Assembly (NCBI RefSeq): GCF_046614695.1
Contig: NZ_JBKKHQ010000007.1
Span: forward strand, 186,001 to 250,000
DNA: 64,000 nucleotides
Source of the DNA: Pokkaliibacter sp046614695
GTDB lineage: Bacteria; Pseudomonadota; Gammaproteobacteria; Pseudomonadales; Balneatricaceae
Direction of reading: 5' to 3'
A program made the position numbers and the translations under genes. The notes beneath the pieces were generated by a model. It was given only the letters and a program-made list of their open reading frames with translations, was not told the origin of the DNA and ran no database searches. Below, piece by piece: positions 52,906-60,670 of the stretch (its first letter is position 1; each line of letters begins with the position of its first letter).

Positions 52906-52980
52906 TGGCAGGGGTGGAAGGACTCGAACCTACGAATGACGGGATCAAAACCCGTTGCCTTACCACTTGGCGACACCCCT
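52906..52980 (-). tRNA. tRNA-Gln (TTG), copy 2
   Basis: The 75-nt gene includes CCA. The anticodon loop is TTTTGAT with anticodon TTG, between ACGGG and CCCGT. It is identical to the copy at 53082-53156 and only 4 bp from the upstream end of the neighbouring tRNA-Met. Confidence 0.95.
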
Positions 52981-53000
52981 GTATCCTGTGCTTTTGTTCA

Positions 53001-53077
53001 TGGTGGCTATGGTCGGATTTGAACCAACGACCTACGCATTATGAGTGCGCCGCTCTAACCAACTGAGCTACATAGCC
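53001..53077 (-). tRNA. tRNA-Met (CAT, elongator), copy 1
   Basis: The 77-nt elongator methionine tRNA is the same as the copy at 52825-52901. It lies in the 176-bp tandem unit Met-Gln. Confidence 0.95.
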
Positions 53078-53081
53078 TTAA

Positions 53082-53156
53082 TGGCAGGGGTGGAAGGACT
53101 CGAACCTACGAATGACGGGATCAAAACCCGTTGCCTTACCACTTGGCGACACCCCT
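53082..53156 (-). tRNA. tRNA-Gln (TTG), copy 1
   Basis: The 75-nt gene includes CCA; anticodon TTG. It is the first gene transcribed in the cluster, 10 bp downstream of the expected transcription start. Confidence 0.95.
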
Positions 53157-53171
53157 ACAAAAGCGACTCGC

Positions 53172-53177
53172 ATTATA
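53172..53177 (-). promoter_or_regulatory. -10 element of the tRNA cluster
   Basis: A perfect TATAAT on the minus strand lies 16 bp before the mature 5' end of the first tRNA-Gln. The -35 region overlaps the inverted repeat CTTTGA-AAAA-TCAAAG (near 53186-53201). Confidence 0.65.
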
Positions 53178-53380
53178 CATAAATCTTTGAAAAATCAAAG
53201 CCTAAGATCTTTCTGATTTCTGTATTGAACAGGGCTGTCAGTGAGAGCTTCTCAAGGTGACCTGTTCAGCGAGGCCGCGAATTATTCCTTGTCGTATTTC
53301 CTCTGTCAAGACTCTGCAAACCGGGATGTGCAGAGAGATAACTCTTGGCGAGATCTCGTGAGAATTTGTCGGAAGTCACG

Positions 53381-53406
53381 CAAAAAGCCCGCAATAGCGG
53401 GCCTTT
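53381..53406 (-). terminator. Terminator of the pst operon
   Basis: GCCCGC and GCGGGC pair around a 4-nt loop, followed on the minus strand by TTTTTG. It lies about 30 bp after the pstB stop codon. Confidence 0.88.
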
Positions 53407-53433
53407 ATTGAGTGTGGGGGCTTATCGTCTGTC

Positions 53434-54246
53434 TTAGCCGAATGAGCCAGCAATGTAATCACGAGTACGCTGCTCGCGAGCGTTGCTGAAGATAGAGTGA
53501 GTGTCATCGAACTCTACCAGCTCGCCCATGTACATGAAGGCTGTGTAATCAGAGATACGGGCGGCCTGCTGCATGTTATGGGTGACAATCACAATGGTGT
53601 ACTCCTCACGCAGCTGGGTGATCAGCTGTTCGATCGCCTGCGTTGCAATGGGGTCCAGTGCGGAAGTCGGTTCATCCATCAGAATGACTTCAGGCTCCAA
53701 GGCAACGGTACGGGCAATACAAAGACGCTGCTGCTGGCCGCCGGAAAGGGAACCTGCATCACGGTGCAGGTTGTTTTTTACTTCTTCCCACAAGTGAGCC
53801 TGGCGCAGTGCTTTCTCGACACGCTCATCCATCTGGCGGCGTGACAGGCGATCATACAGGCGAACGCCGAACGCGATGTTTTCATAGATGCTCATGGGGA
53901 AGGGCGTTGGCTTCTGGAAAACCATACCGACCTTGGAGCGCAACTCGTTGATATCGATTTTGCTGTCCAGAATGTTGCGATCGTCCAGCATGATAGTGCC
54001 TTCGGCATGCTGGCCGTTGTACAACTGATAAATGCGGTTCATACAGCGCAGTAGAGTGGATTTGCCACAGCCGGAAGGGCCAATCATTGCGGTGACACGG
54101 TTCTTATACACTGGCAGGTTAATGCCTTTCAGTGCTGCCTGGCCGCCTTTCTGATAGAAGAAACTCAGATCCTTGACGTTCATGCGTGGAGCCAGCATGT
54201 CTTGAACGACCGCAGTTTCCTGTTGCATATAAGCTACATTACTCAT
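53434..54246 (-). CDS. pstB: Phosphate ABC transporter ATP-binding protein
   Basis: The 270-residue ATPase of the high-affinity phosphate importer has Walker A GPSGCGKST near residue 54, signature LSGGQQQR and Walker B VILMDEPTSALDP. The RCMNR and FPMSIYENIAFG segments are typical of PstB. The ATG at 54246 directly follows the pstA stop; an open extension to 54354 overlaps pstA and lacks support. phoU, often the next gene, is not present: a terminator and tRNA genes follow. Confidence 0.96.
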   Translation of the reverse strand: MSNVAYMQQETAVVQDMLAPRMNVKDLSFFYQKGGQAALKGINLPVYKNRVTAMIGPSGCGKSTLLRCMNRIYQLYNGQHAEGTIMLDDRNILDSKIDINELRSKVGMVFQKPTPFPMSIYENIAFGVRLYDRLSRRQMDERVEKALRQAHLWEEVKNNLHRDAGSLSGGQQQRLCIARTVALEPEVILMDEPTSALDPIATQAIEQLITQLREEYTIVIVTHNMQQAARISDYTAFMYMGELVEFDDTHSIFSNAREQRTRDYIAGSFG

Positions 54247-54248
54247 CG

Positions 54249-55085
54249 TTATTTCCTCTTCTTCGCCAGGCGTGGCAGAGCACGAGACGCAATATTCAGT
54301 AAAAGAATGGTTAAGGTGATCAACAGGGCGCCAGACCAGGCAAGCTGGTTCCATTCGGGGTCTGGACTCATGGCGAACATGTAAATCGTTACAGGCAGGT
54401 TGGCCATGGCCTCGTTGGGATCAAGACTCATAAAGCTGTTATTAAGTGCGGTGAACAGCAAAGGTGCGGTTTCACCACTGATGCGGGCAATGGCGAGCAG
54501 AACGCCGGTAATCAGTCCGGTCGCTACTGCGCGATAGCCCAGTTGGGTAATGACTCGCCATTTTGGCGTACCGAGGCCGCTACCTGCTTCGCGCAGGCTG
54601 GTAGGCACAAGTTTCAACATTTCTTCCGTGGTGCTGATGATGACTGGCAGGGCGATGATGGCCAGAGCGATAGCGCCAGCCCAGCCAGAGAAATGACCCA
54701 TCGGTAGCACGACTGCTTCATAGACGAAAAGGCCAATCAGAATTGAAGGGGCACTCATCAGCATGCCGTTCAGGAAGCGGATGGTAGAGGCGACTTTGGA
54801 GTTCTGGCCGAACTCAGCCAGCCAGGTGCCACCAAGAATGCCGATGGGGGCTGCAATCAAAATACCGGCTCCGGTCATGATCACGCTGCCGACGATTGCA
54901 TTGGCCAGACCGCCATCGCTGCCTGGGCCGGGGGTGGATTCGGTAAACAGTGCCCAGTTGATGCCGGCAATGCCTCGTGAGAATAGTGTCCAGAGGATCG
55001 CCAGTAATACGGCGCAGCCCAGTAGTGTGGCCAGGATGCACACAAGCTGGAAAACAATATTGGTGATTTTTCGACGAAGCATCAT
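54249..55085 (-). CDS. pstA: Phosphate ABC transporter permease PstA
   Basis: The 278-residue membrane protein has six hydrophobic helices and the binding-protein-dependent permease segment EAGSGLGTPKWRVITQLGYR. The FTESTPGPGSDGGLANAIVGSV region is characteristic of PstA. It overlaps the pstC stop (ATGA) and is followed within 2 bp by pstB. Confidence 0.96.
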   Translation of the reverse strand: MMLRRKITNIVFQLVCILATLLGCAVLLAILWTLFSRGIAGINWALFTESTPGPGSDGGLANAIVGSVIMTGAGILIAAPIGILGGTWLAEFGQNSKVASTIRFLNGMLMSAPSILIGLFVYEAVVLPMGHFSGWAGAIALAIIALPVIISTTEEMLKLVPTSLREAGSGLGTPKWRVITQLGYRAVATGLITGVLLAIARISGETAPLLFTALNNSFMSLDPNEAMANLPVTIYMFAMSPDPEWNQLAWSGALLITLTILLLNIASRALPRLAKKRK

Positions 55086-56020
55086 ACCGTACGCTTCCTT
55101 TTCATCAGCAGGCGGGCTGCGGCCATCACAATAAAGGTGATAACGAACAGCAGCAGACCCAGTGCCAAGAGTGAAGAAATATGCATGTCGCCGGTAGCTT
55201 CGTTGAACTGTTCAGCAATCGTGGCTGATACCGAAGTGGCCGGCATAAAGAGTGAAGAGTTCATGTCCTGAGCGCCGCCGATCACGAAAGTGACGGCCAT
55301 GGTTTCACCCAGAGCACGGCCCAGCGCCAGAATGACAGCGCCAACGATGGCACTACGAACGGCGGGCACCAGTACATGGCGGGTAACTTCCCAGCGATTG
55401 GCGCCGATGCCGTAGCTGGCTTCACGCATGACGTTGGGGACAGTGCTGAGTGCTTCTTTGATCAGCGCCGTCAAAATGGGCAGGATCATGAACGCAAGAA
55501 TAATTCCAGCGGTCAGCAGACCTACACCCATGGGTGGGCCGCTAAAGATGGTACCGAGTACCGGGATGTCGCTCAGGTTATCCAGTGCCCACATCTGGAA
55601 GTGCTCGGAGAACCATGGAGCAAAAACAAATAAGCCCCACATGCCGTAGATGATACTGGGGACTGCGGCGAGTAGCTCAATGGCGGTGGAGGCAATATGA
55701 GCCATCCAGCTTGGTGCCAGTTCGGTAAGAAAAATGCTGATGGCCAGGCTTACAGGCAGGGCCAAAACTATGGCAATGAAAGAGGAGATGAGCGTGCCAT
55801 AAAGGGCATTCGCTGCACCAAACTCTTCTGTGACCGGATTCCATTCCGTGCTGAAAAGAAAGCCAAAGCCAAACTCTTTCAGTGCAGGAGCTGCACCCAT
55901 AAAGAGTGACACCAGGATGGCGGCCAACAGTACTGCAATCATGATGGCACTCACCCAGCACAAACGCTGGAAGATTGAGTCACTATTTTGCCATCTTGTT
56001 TTCATTGCCATGGTCGACAT
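55082..56020 (-). CDS. pstC: Phosphate ABC transporter permease PstC
   Basis: The 312-residue membrane protein has six helices and the EAA segment REASYGIGANRWEVTRHVLVP. FLFSTEWNPVTEEFGA and LALPVSLAISIFLTELAP are typical of PstC. It lies 113 bp after pstS, with a strong hairpin between, and overlaps pstA by 4 bp. Confidence 0.96.
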   Translation of the reverse strand: MSTMAMKTRWQNSDSIFQRLCWVSAIMIAVLLAAILVSLFMGAAPALKEFGFGFLFSTEWNPVTEEFGAANALYGTLISSFIAIVLALPVSLAISIFLTELAPSWMAHIASTAIELLAAVPSIIYGMWGLFVFAPWFSEHFQMWALDNLSDIPVLGTIFSGPPMGVGLLTAGIILAFMILPILTALIKEALSTVPNVMREASYGIGANRWEVTRHVLVPAVRSAIVGAVILALGRALGETMAVTFVIGGAQDMNSSLFMPATSVSATIAEQFNEATGDMHISSLLALGLLLFVITFIVMAAARLLMKRKRTV

Positions 56021-56074
56021 TGTCGTAATCCAAGTTGAAAGGCCTCTGCGCAGTCGGCCCTTGTAACGCTTAAA

Positions 56075-56098
56075 GGGAACGTCCTAATGGACGTTCCC
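56075..56098 (-). other. Intercistronic hairpin between pstS and pstC
   Basis: GGGAACGTCC and GGACGTTCCC form a perfect 10-bp stem with a 4-nt loop. The minus strand continues TTTAAG, so it acts as a partial terminator or a 3' stabiliser of pstS mRNA, giving excess binding protein. Confidence 0.8.
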
Positions 56099-56133
56099 GG
56101 ATCTTGCGATCTGCTGGTTTTTTGATCGTGTGA

Positions 56134-57186
56134 TCAGTTGAAAACCGCCTTGCCGCTTTCGTCTTTGATGTCTTTCTTCCACATGTCTTCAACCATGTTT
56201 ACAACAGAGTCAGGCATGGGGATGTAGTCCAGGTTGGAAGCTGCTTCGTCGCCATTTGCATAGCTCCAGTCGAAGAACTTCAGGACCGCATCAGCGGTTG
56301 CTGCATCAGCCTGCTGGGTGTGCATCAGGATGAAAGTTGCAGCAGTCATTGGCCAAGAAGCATCGCCTGGCTGATCGTTCAGGATCAGGTGGAAGCCAGG
56401 AGCATTTGCCCAGTCAGCGTTGGCAGCCGCTGCCTGGAATGCAGACATTTCAGGCTGAACGTATTTGCCGGCTTTGTTCTTCATCTGGGTGTAGGTCAGG
56501 CTGTGAGCTTTGGCATAAGCAAACTCGACGTAGCCGATAGAGCCTGGAGTGCGGCTTACAAAGCTCGCAACGCCTTCGTTACCTTTGCCGCCCAACTGCT
56601 GGGCTTCTTTTGGCCAGGCCACTTCTTTACCTACGCCTACGTTGTCTTTCCAATCGGAAGATACGCGAGCCAGATAGTCGGTGAAGTTAAAGGAAGTGCC
56701 GGAACCATCAGAACGGTGAACGGTATAGATGGGTTTGTGTGGCAGGTTCAGGTCAGCGTTATCAGCCTTGATAGCGGCATCATCCCAGTACTTGATTTTG
56801 CCCAGGTAGATGTTTGCCAGTACTTCACCGCTCAGCTTCATCTGGCCAGCTTCCAGGCCTTTCACGTTTACTACAGGAACGATGGCGCCCATAACCGCTG
56901 GGAATTGAACCAGACCTGCTTTGTCCAGCTCTTCCTTGGTCAGAGGAGCATCGGAAGCACCGAAGTCAACGGTTTTGGCTTTGATCTGCTTGATGCCGCC
57001 GCCAGAGCCGATAGCCTGGTAGTTCAGCTTAACGCCTTCTGCCTTGTTGTACGCCTCTGCCCATTTGGAATAAACGGGGTAGGGGAAAGTCGCGCCCGCA
57101 CCAGAGATCGCATCAACTTTAGCGAAAGCTACTGGAGCTACCAGTACGCTACCTGCAAGTAGAAGACCGTTAATAAGTTTGTTCAT
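56134..57186 (-). CDS. pstS: Periplasmic phosphate-binding protein
   Basis: The 350-residue protein has a signal peptide of 22 residues (LINGLLLAGSVLVAPVAFA) and the PstS fold with ISGAGATFPYPVYSKW, GSGGGIKQI and DFGASDAPLT, and the phosphate-contacting HRSDGSGTSFNF loop. It delivers phosphate to PstCA. It is the first gene of pstSCAB, preceded by a Pho box and -10 element on the minus strand, so it should be induced by PhoB in phosphate limitation. Confidence 0.97.
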   Translation of the reverse strand: MNKLINGLLLAGSVLVAPVAFAKVDAISGAGATFPYPVYSKWAEAYNKAEGVKLNYQAIGSGGGIKQIKAKTVDFGASDAPLTKEELDKAGLVQFPAVMGAIVPVVNVKGLEAGQMKLSGEVLANIYLGKIKYWDDAAIKADNADLNLPHKPIYTVHRSDGSGTSFNFTDYLARVSSDWKDNVGVGKEVAWPKEAQQLGGKGNEGVASFVSRTPGSIGYVEFAYAKAHSLTYTQMKNKAGKYVQPEMSAFQAAAANADWANAPGFHLILNDQPGDASWPMTAATFILMHTQQADAATADAVLKFFDWSYANGDEAASNLDYIPMPDSVVNMVEDMWKKDIKDESGKAVFN

Positions 57187-57250
57187 CTGCCATCACCTTA
57201 CGTGTGTTTTGATGAGAATTTGAGAACCGTTGTCTCTTTGACGTGGGCTT

Positions 57251-57284
57251 AGAATAGAGGCGTTTGATGACAGAAAAATGACAT
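57251..57284 (-). promoter_or_regulatory. Pho box and -10 of the pst operon
   Basis: On the minus strand ATGTCATTTTTCTGTCAT (57267-57284) contains two TGTCA repeats 11 bp apart, close to the PhoB consensus. TATTCT (57251-57256) lies 10 bp downstream, the usual spacing for PhoB-activated promoters. Confidence 0.88.
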
Positions 57285-57493
57285 GCCAAAGGTGAAGGAA
57301 ATTTTTTGATAAAAAATACTTTAGGGGCTGGCAGTCGAGTGGCTTTTAAATTTTAAGTTATTGAAATTTAATGAGAAAAATTGATTTCTCTTGGTGGGGC
57401 TGCACTACGGGGTAGGTTTTTTTTAATCTGCTTCGCCATGCTAAAGCGTGCTTTTTGGCATTTTTTCCCCATGGAACTGTCATAAAAACCGTC

Positions 57494-57521
57494 CCGGCTT
57501 TCATAAACAAGCCGGATTTTT
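57494..57521 (+). terminator. Terminator-like hairpin in the sodC leader
   Basis: CCGGCTT and AAGCCGG form a 7-bp stem with an 8-nt loop, followed by ATTTTT. It lies 22 bp before the sodC start codon, so either transcription starts after it or it attenuates sodC. Confidence 0.7.
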
Positions 57522-57543
57522 CATGTTTTCTGAGGAGAGCATC

Positions 57544-58080
57544 ATGAAACGGAAGTTATGGTTCTTGGCGGGAGTTGTTGCGTTGGCGAGTTCGCAGTCG
57601 GTGCTGGCAGAGACGCTGGATGTCGACATGTATCGTGTAAGTAAGGATGGTATCGGAGAGCCGGTAGGGCATGTCCAGATAACAGAAACCCGTTATGGTC
57701 TGGAATTTACCCCTGACCTGAAAGGTTTAAAGCCCGGGCCTCATGGTTTTCATATTCATGCCAAAGGTAATTGTGAAGTGATGGCTGAAGGCGACAAGAT
57801 TATTCCTGCAGGAGCCGCTGGTGGGCATTTTGATCCGGAGAATACCGGGCAGCATGAAGGTCCTTACGGCGAGGGGCATCTTGGTGATTTGCCATCATTG
57901 CTCGCGACTGACAGTGGTGAAGTGAACTATCCAGTGCTGGCGCCACGTATTCATAAGCTTTCTGAAATTAAAGGCTTGGCGTTAATGCTTCACGCTGGCG
58001 GTGATAATTATTCTGATGAGCCCGCCAAATTAGGTGGTGGCGGCTCGAGAGTGGCCTGCGGCGTGATTGGCGGACAGTGA
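57544..58080 (+). CDS. sodC: Superoxide dismutase [Cu-Zn], periplasmic
   Basis: The 178-residue enzyme converts superoxide to oxygen and peroxide in the periplasm. A signal peptide of about 23 residues (VVALASSQSVLA) precedes the mature protein. Metal ligands are visible at His70, His72, His95, His104, His112, Asp115 and His150, and the conserved disulfide Cys77-Cys172 (FHIHAKGNC, VACGV). GAGGAGAG lies just before the ATG at 57544; the frame opens earlier at 57448, but that form has no signal peptide at its start. It is monocistronic. Confidence 0.96.
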   Translation: MKRKLWFLAGVVALASSQSVLAETLDVDMYRVSKDGIGEPVGHVQITETRYGLEFTPDLKGLKPGPHGFHIHAKGNCEVMAEGDKIIPAGAAGGHFDPENTGQHEGPYGEGHLGDLPSLLATDSGEVNYPVLAPRIHKLSEIKGLALMLHAGGDNYSDEPAKLGGGGSRVACGVIGGQ

Positions 58081-58131
58081 CTTTGTGGTGCTGAAGTAAG
58101 TTGCAGGTGCAGGTATCTGCTTTCGTAATAA

Positions 58132-58168
58132 AAAACGCCGCCTGATGAGCTGTCATCGGCGGCGTTTT
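58132..58168. terminator. Bidirectional terminator between sodC and ychF
   Basis: AAAACGCCGCC-T-GATGA and TCATCGGCGGCGTTTT form a 16-bp stem with one bulged base. Confidence 0.9.
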
Positions 58169-58211
58169 CATAAAGCCTGCTTTCAATGTCGAGGCTTTCT
58201 CTAGTGAAGCC

Positions 58212-59312
58212 TTAAACGTTGAAGCGGAAGTGCATCACATCGCCGTCTTTAACGATGTATTCCTTACCTTCCAGGCGCCATTTTCCAGCTTCTTTCGCGC
58301 CTTGCTCGCCCTTAAAGTTCACAAAATCATCATAGGCAACAACTTCGGCTCGAATGAAGCCTTTTTCAAAGTCGGTGTGAATAACGCCGGCGGCCTGAGG
58401 AGCGGTGGCTCCAACTTTGACGGTCCAGGCGCGAACTTCTTTTACGCCAGCGGTGAAATAGGTTTGCAGGTTCAGTAGAGAATAGCCCGCGCGAATTACG
58501 CGATTAAGACCGGGTTCTTCCATGCCCATGCTTTCAAGGAACATCTGCATTTCTTCTGGGTCATCAAGCTCGGCGATCTCTGCTTCGATTTTATTGCAGA
58601 CGGGAACAACTACTGCGCCTTCTTCTGCGGCGATGGCTTCCACCACATCCAGGAATGGGTTGTTCTCGAAACCATCTTCAGCCACGTTGGCAATGTACAT
58701 GACTGGTTTGGTGGTCAGCAGGTGAAAGCTTTTAACCAGTTTTTTCTCTTCATCCGTCAGGTTCTTCACCAGGCTGCGTGCGGGTTTGCCTTCGGTGAAA
58801 TGCGGGATCAGTTTTTCCAGTAGCGCCTTTTGTGCCACGGATTCTTTATCGCCACCTTTGGCTGCCCGAGTAACGCGCTGAAGCTGTTTCTCACAGCTAT
58901 CAAGGTCAGCCATGATCAGCTCAAGATCAATGATTTCGATATCACGTTTTGGGTTGACGCTGTTGGAAACGTGAATAACGTTTTCATCTTCAAAGCAGCG
59001 TACAACGTGAGCAATAGCGTCGGTCTCACGGATATTGGCCAAAAACTTGTTGCCAAGGCCTTCGCCTTTTGAGGCGCCTTCAACCAGGCCAGCAATGTCT
59101 ACGAACTCCATGGTGGTCGGCAGAATGCGCTGTGGATTTACGATAGCTGCCAGTGCATCCAGACGAGGGTCCGGCATGGGGACGATGCCTGAGTTTGGTT
59201 CGATGGTGCAGAAAGGGAAGTTTTCTGCGGCAATGCCTGACTTAGTCAATGCGTTGAACAGGGTGGATTTGCCAACGTTTGGCAGGCCGACGATGCCACA
59301 ATTAAATCCCAT
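58212..59312 (-). CDS. ychF: Redox-regulated ATPase YchF (OLA1 family)
   Basis: The 366-residue cytosolic P-loop protein of the Obg family prefers ATP and binds ribosomes. G1 motif GIVGLPNVGKST lies near residues 7-18, G3 reads DIAGLVEGAS, and the G4 region is VCNKIEAE. The C-terminal TGS domain has VIHTDFEKGFIRAEVVAYDDF. It lies downstream of pth in the prs-rplY-pth-ychF order. Confidence 0.97.
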   Translation of the reverse strand: MGFNCGIVGLPNVGKSTLFNALTKSGIAAENFPFCTIEPNSGIVPMPDPRLDALAAIVNPQRILPTTMEFVDIAGLVEGASKGEGLGNKFLANIRETDAIAHVVRCFEDENVIHVSNSVNPKRDIEIIDLELIMADLDSCEKQLQRVTRAAKGGDKESVAQKALLEKLIPHFTEGKPARSLVKNLTDEEKKLVKSFHLLTTKPVMYIANVAEDGFENNPFLDVVEAIAAEEGAVVVPVCNKIEAEIAELDDPEEMQMFLESMGMEEPGLNRVIRAGYSLLNLQTYFTAGVKEVRAWTVKVGATAPQAAGVIHTDFEKGFIRAEVVAYDDFVNFKGEQGAKEAGKWRLEGKEYIVKDGDVMHFRFNV

Positions 59313-59386
59313 GATGGAGTCCTGTGAGTTCTGGTTAAACAGGAAAATGACGAAAGAAATCCGTAATCTCTTGCGTCATTTGCCTG

Positions 59387-59974
59387 TCAGGCAGTGAAAG
59401 AGTGCAGTTGGTTCATGGCTTTGGACCAGTTGTCATCCAACCCTAGAGGAAGGGCGGCTAACGAAGCGTCTGTGGCCAATTCGATAAGTTGCTGTTCAGC
59501 GGCTGGTGCCTTGCCCAGTACATAGCCAGATACCTGGCTGGCGTGACCAGGGTGTCCAATACCCAGGCGCAAACGATGAAAATCACGATTGCCGCCGAAG
59601 CGTGCAATGATGTCTTTCAAACCATTATGGCCGCCATGACCGCCGCCTTTCTTAAAGCGGGCCTGACCTGGGGGAAGATCCAGCTCATCATGGACGACAA
59701 GAACCTGCTCTGGAGTCAGTTTGTAAAAGGCGCATAGAGCCTGGACTGCTTGTCCACTAAGGTTCATAAATGTCGTGGGAATAAGCAGATGAAGCGTGTA
59801 ACCCTGCCAGTTCACTTTGGCATAGCGTCCGTGAAAGCGGGATTCCTGCTTAAAGTCTGCCCGGCACTGATAAGCAAGCGCCGACACAAGGTCGGCGCCA
59901 GCATTGTGCCTGGTTCTGTCATATTGGGCGCCCGGATTGCCGAGGCCGACAATAAGTTGAACCTTGTCACTCAT
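59387..59974 (-). CDS. pth: Peptidyl-tRNA hydrolase
   Basis: The 195-residue enzyme recycles peptidyl-tRNAs released from stalled ribosomes. The N-terminal LIVGLGNPGAQYDRTRHNAG has the catalytic His of TRHN, with other family segments in LLIPTTFMNLSGQAV, VHDELDLPPG and KGGGHGGHNGLKDI. It lies 13 bp after the rplY stop and is likely co-transcribed. Confidence 0.97.
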   Translation of the reverse strand: MSDKVQLIVGLGNPGAQYDRTRHNAGADLVSALAYQCRADFKQESRFHGRYAKVNWQGYTLHLLIPTTFMNLSGQAVQALCAFYKLTPEQVLVVHDELDLPPGQARFKKGGGHGGHNGLKDIIARFGGNRDFHRLRLGIGHPGHASQVSGYVLGKAPAAEQQLIELATDASLAALPLGLDDNWSKAMNQLHSFTA

Positions 59975-59987
59975 CGTTCAGTATCGC

Positions 59988-60569
59988 TTACTTACGCTTA
60001 GCGACAACGCGAGCAACGGCCTGGTTGTGGTCTTTGCCCAGACGCAGAGCAGCAACTTCTACACCTTCAGGAGTAGCGATGTCGCTCAGGTACAGGTTCT
60101 GACCCAGTTCAGCGTTGGTCAGGTCAACAGTAACGTACTCAGGCAGGTTTTCAGGTTTGCACAGTACGGTAACTACGTTAACCAGAGTGAATACTTTACC
60201 GCCAGCTTTGGAGGCTGGGCTTGCTGCTTCGTTTTCAAAGCGAACAGGTACTTTAACGCTGATGGTCTGACCGTCTACGACGCGCTGAAAGTCAGCGTGC
60301 AGCAGAACAGGTCGGGAGGGGTGACGCTGCAGGTCTTTGATGATAGTGCGAACTTCTTTGCCATCAACAGCGATGTTGATGATGCTGCTGAAGAACTGAG
60401 AGTCTTCAGTCAGGTGCAACAGCTCGTCATGATCGATAGTCAGAGACTGTGGATCTTCGTTAGCACCATAAACAACAGCAGGGATGCTGTCATTCAGGCG
60501 ACGCAGGCGGCGGCTCGCACCCTTTCCTGCAACTTCACGAACCTGAGCGTTCAGAGTATAAGTGCTCAT
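59988..60569 (-). CDS. rplY: 50S ribosomal protein L25 (Ctc/TL5 type)
   Basis: The 193-residue 5S rRNA-binding protein has the L25 N-terminal domain (LNAQVREVAGKGASRRLRR, then VVYG) and the extra C-terminal TL5/Ctc domain. It lies about 100 bp after prs, where AGCCAGA ... TCTGGCT can form a stem in the leader (near 60590-60620), and 13 bp before pth. Confidence 0.96.
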   Translation of the reverse strand: MSTYTLNAQVREVAGKGASRRLRRLNDSIPAVVYGANEDPQSLTIDHDELLHLTEDSQFFSSIINIAVDGKEVRTIIKDLQRHPSRPVLLHADFQRVVDGQTISVKVPVRFENEAASPASKAGGKVFTLVNVVTVLCKPENLPEYVTVDLTNAELGQNLYLSDIATPEGVEVAALRLGKDHNQAVARVVAKRK

Positions 60570-60670
60570 TTATTTCCTCATTAAAGTAAAGAGCCAGACG
60601 ACCGCGACCAGTCTCTGGCTTGTATGCCCGTTTGGGCGTTATCAGCGCTTGCCGTTAATTCTGTAGTGGA

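Larger units (their letters stand above)
57187..57543. other. Divergent region of pstS and sodC
   Basis: This 357-bp AT-rich gap holds the Pho box (57267-57284), the sodC leader with a terminator-like hairpin (57494-57521), and an AT palindrome TTAAATTT-N10-AAATTTAA (57346-57371) of unknown role. Confidence 0.6.

Noticed and set aside
52690..53156. CRISPR-like repeat array
   Set aside because: The repeated blocks of about 75-77 bp are tRNA genes with full cloverleaf features and CCA ends; there are no short spacers.
54247..54354. Longer form of PstB
   Set aside because: The extension overlaps pstA in another frame, and the ATG at 54246 sits where PstB proteins begin.
57448..57543. Longer SodC reading frame starting at 57448
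   Set aside because: The ATG at 57544 has a strong Shine-Dalgarno and directly begins a signal peptide; the upstream part spans the leader hairpin.
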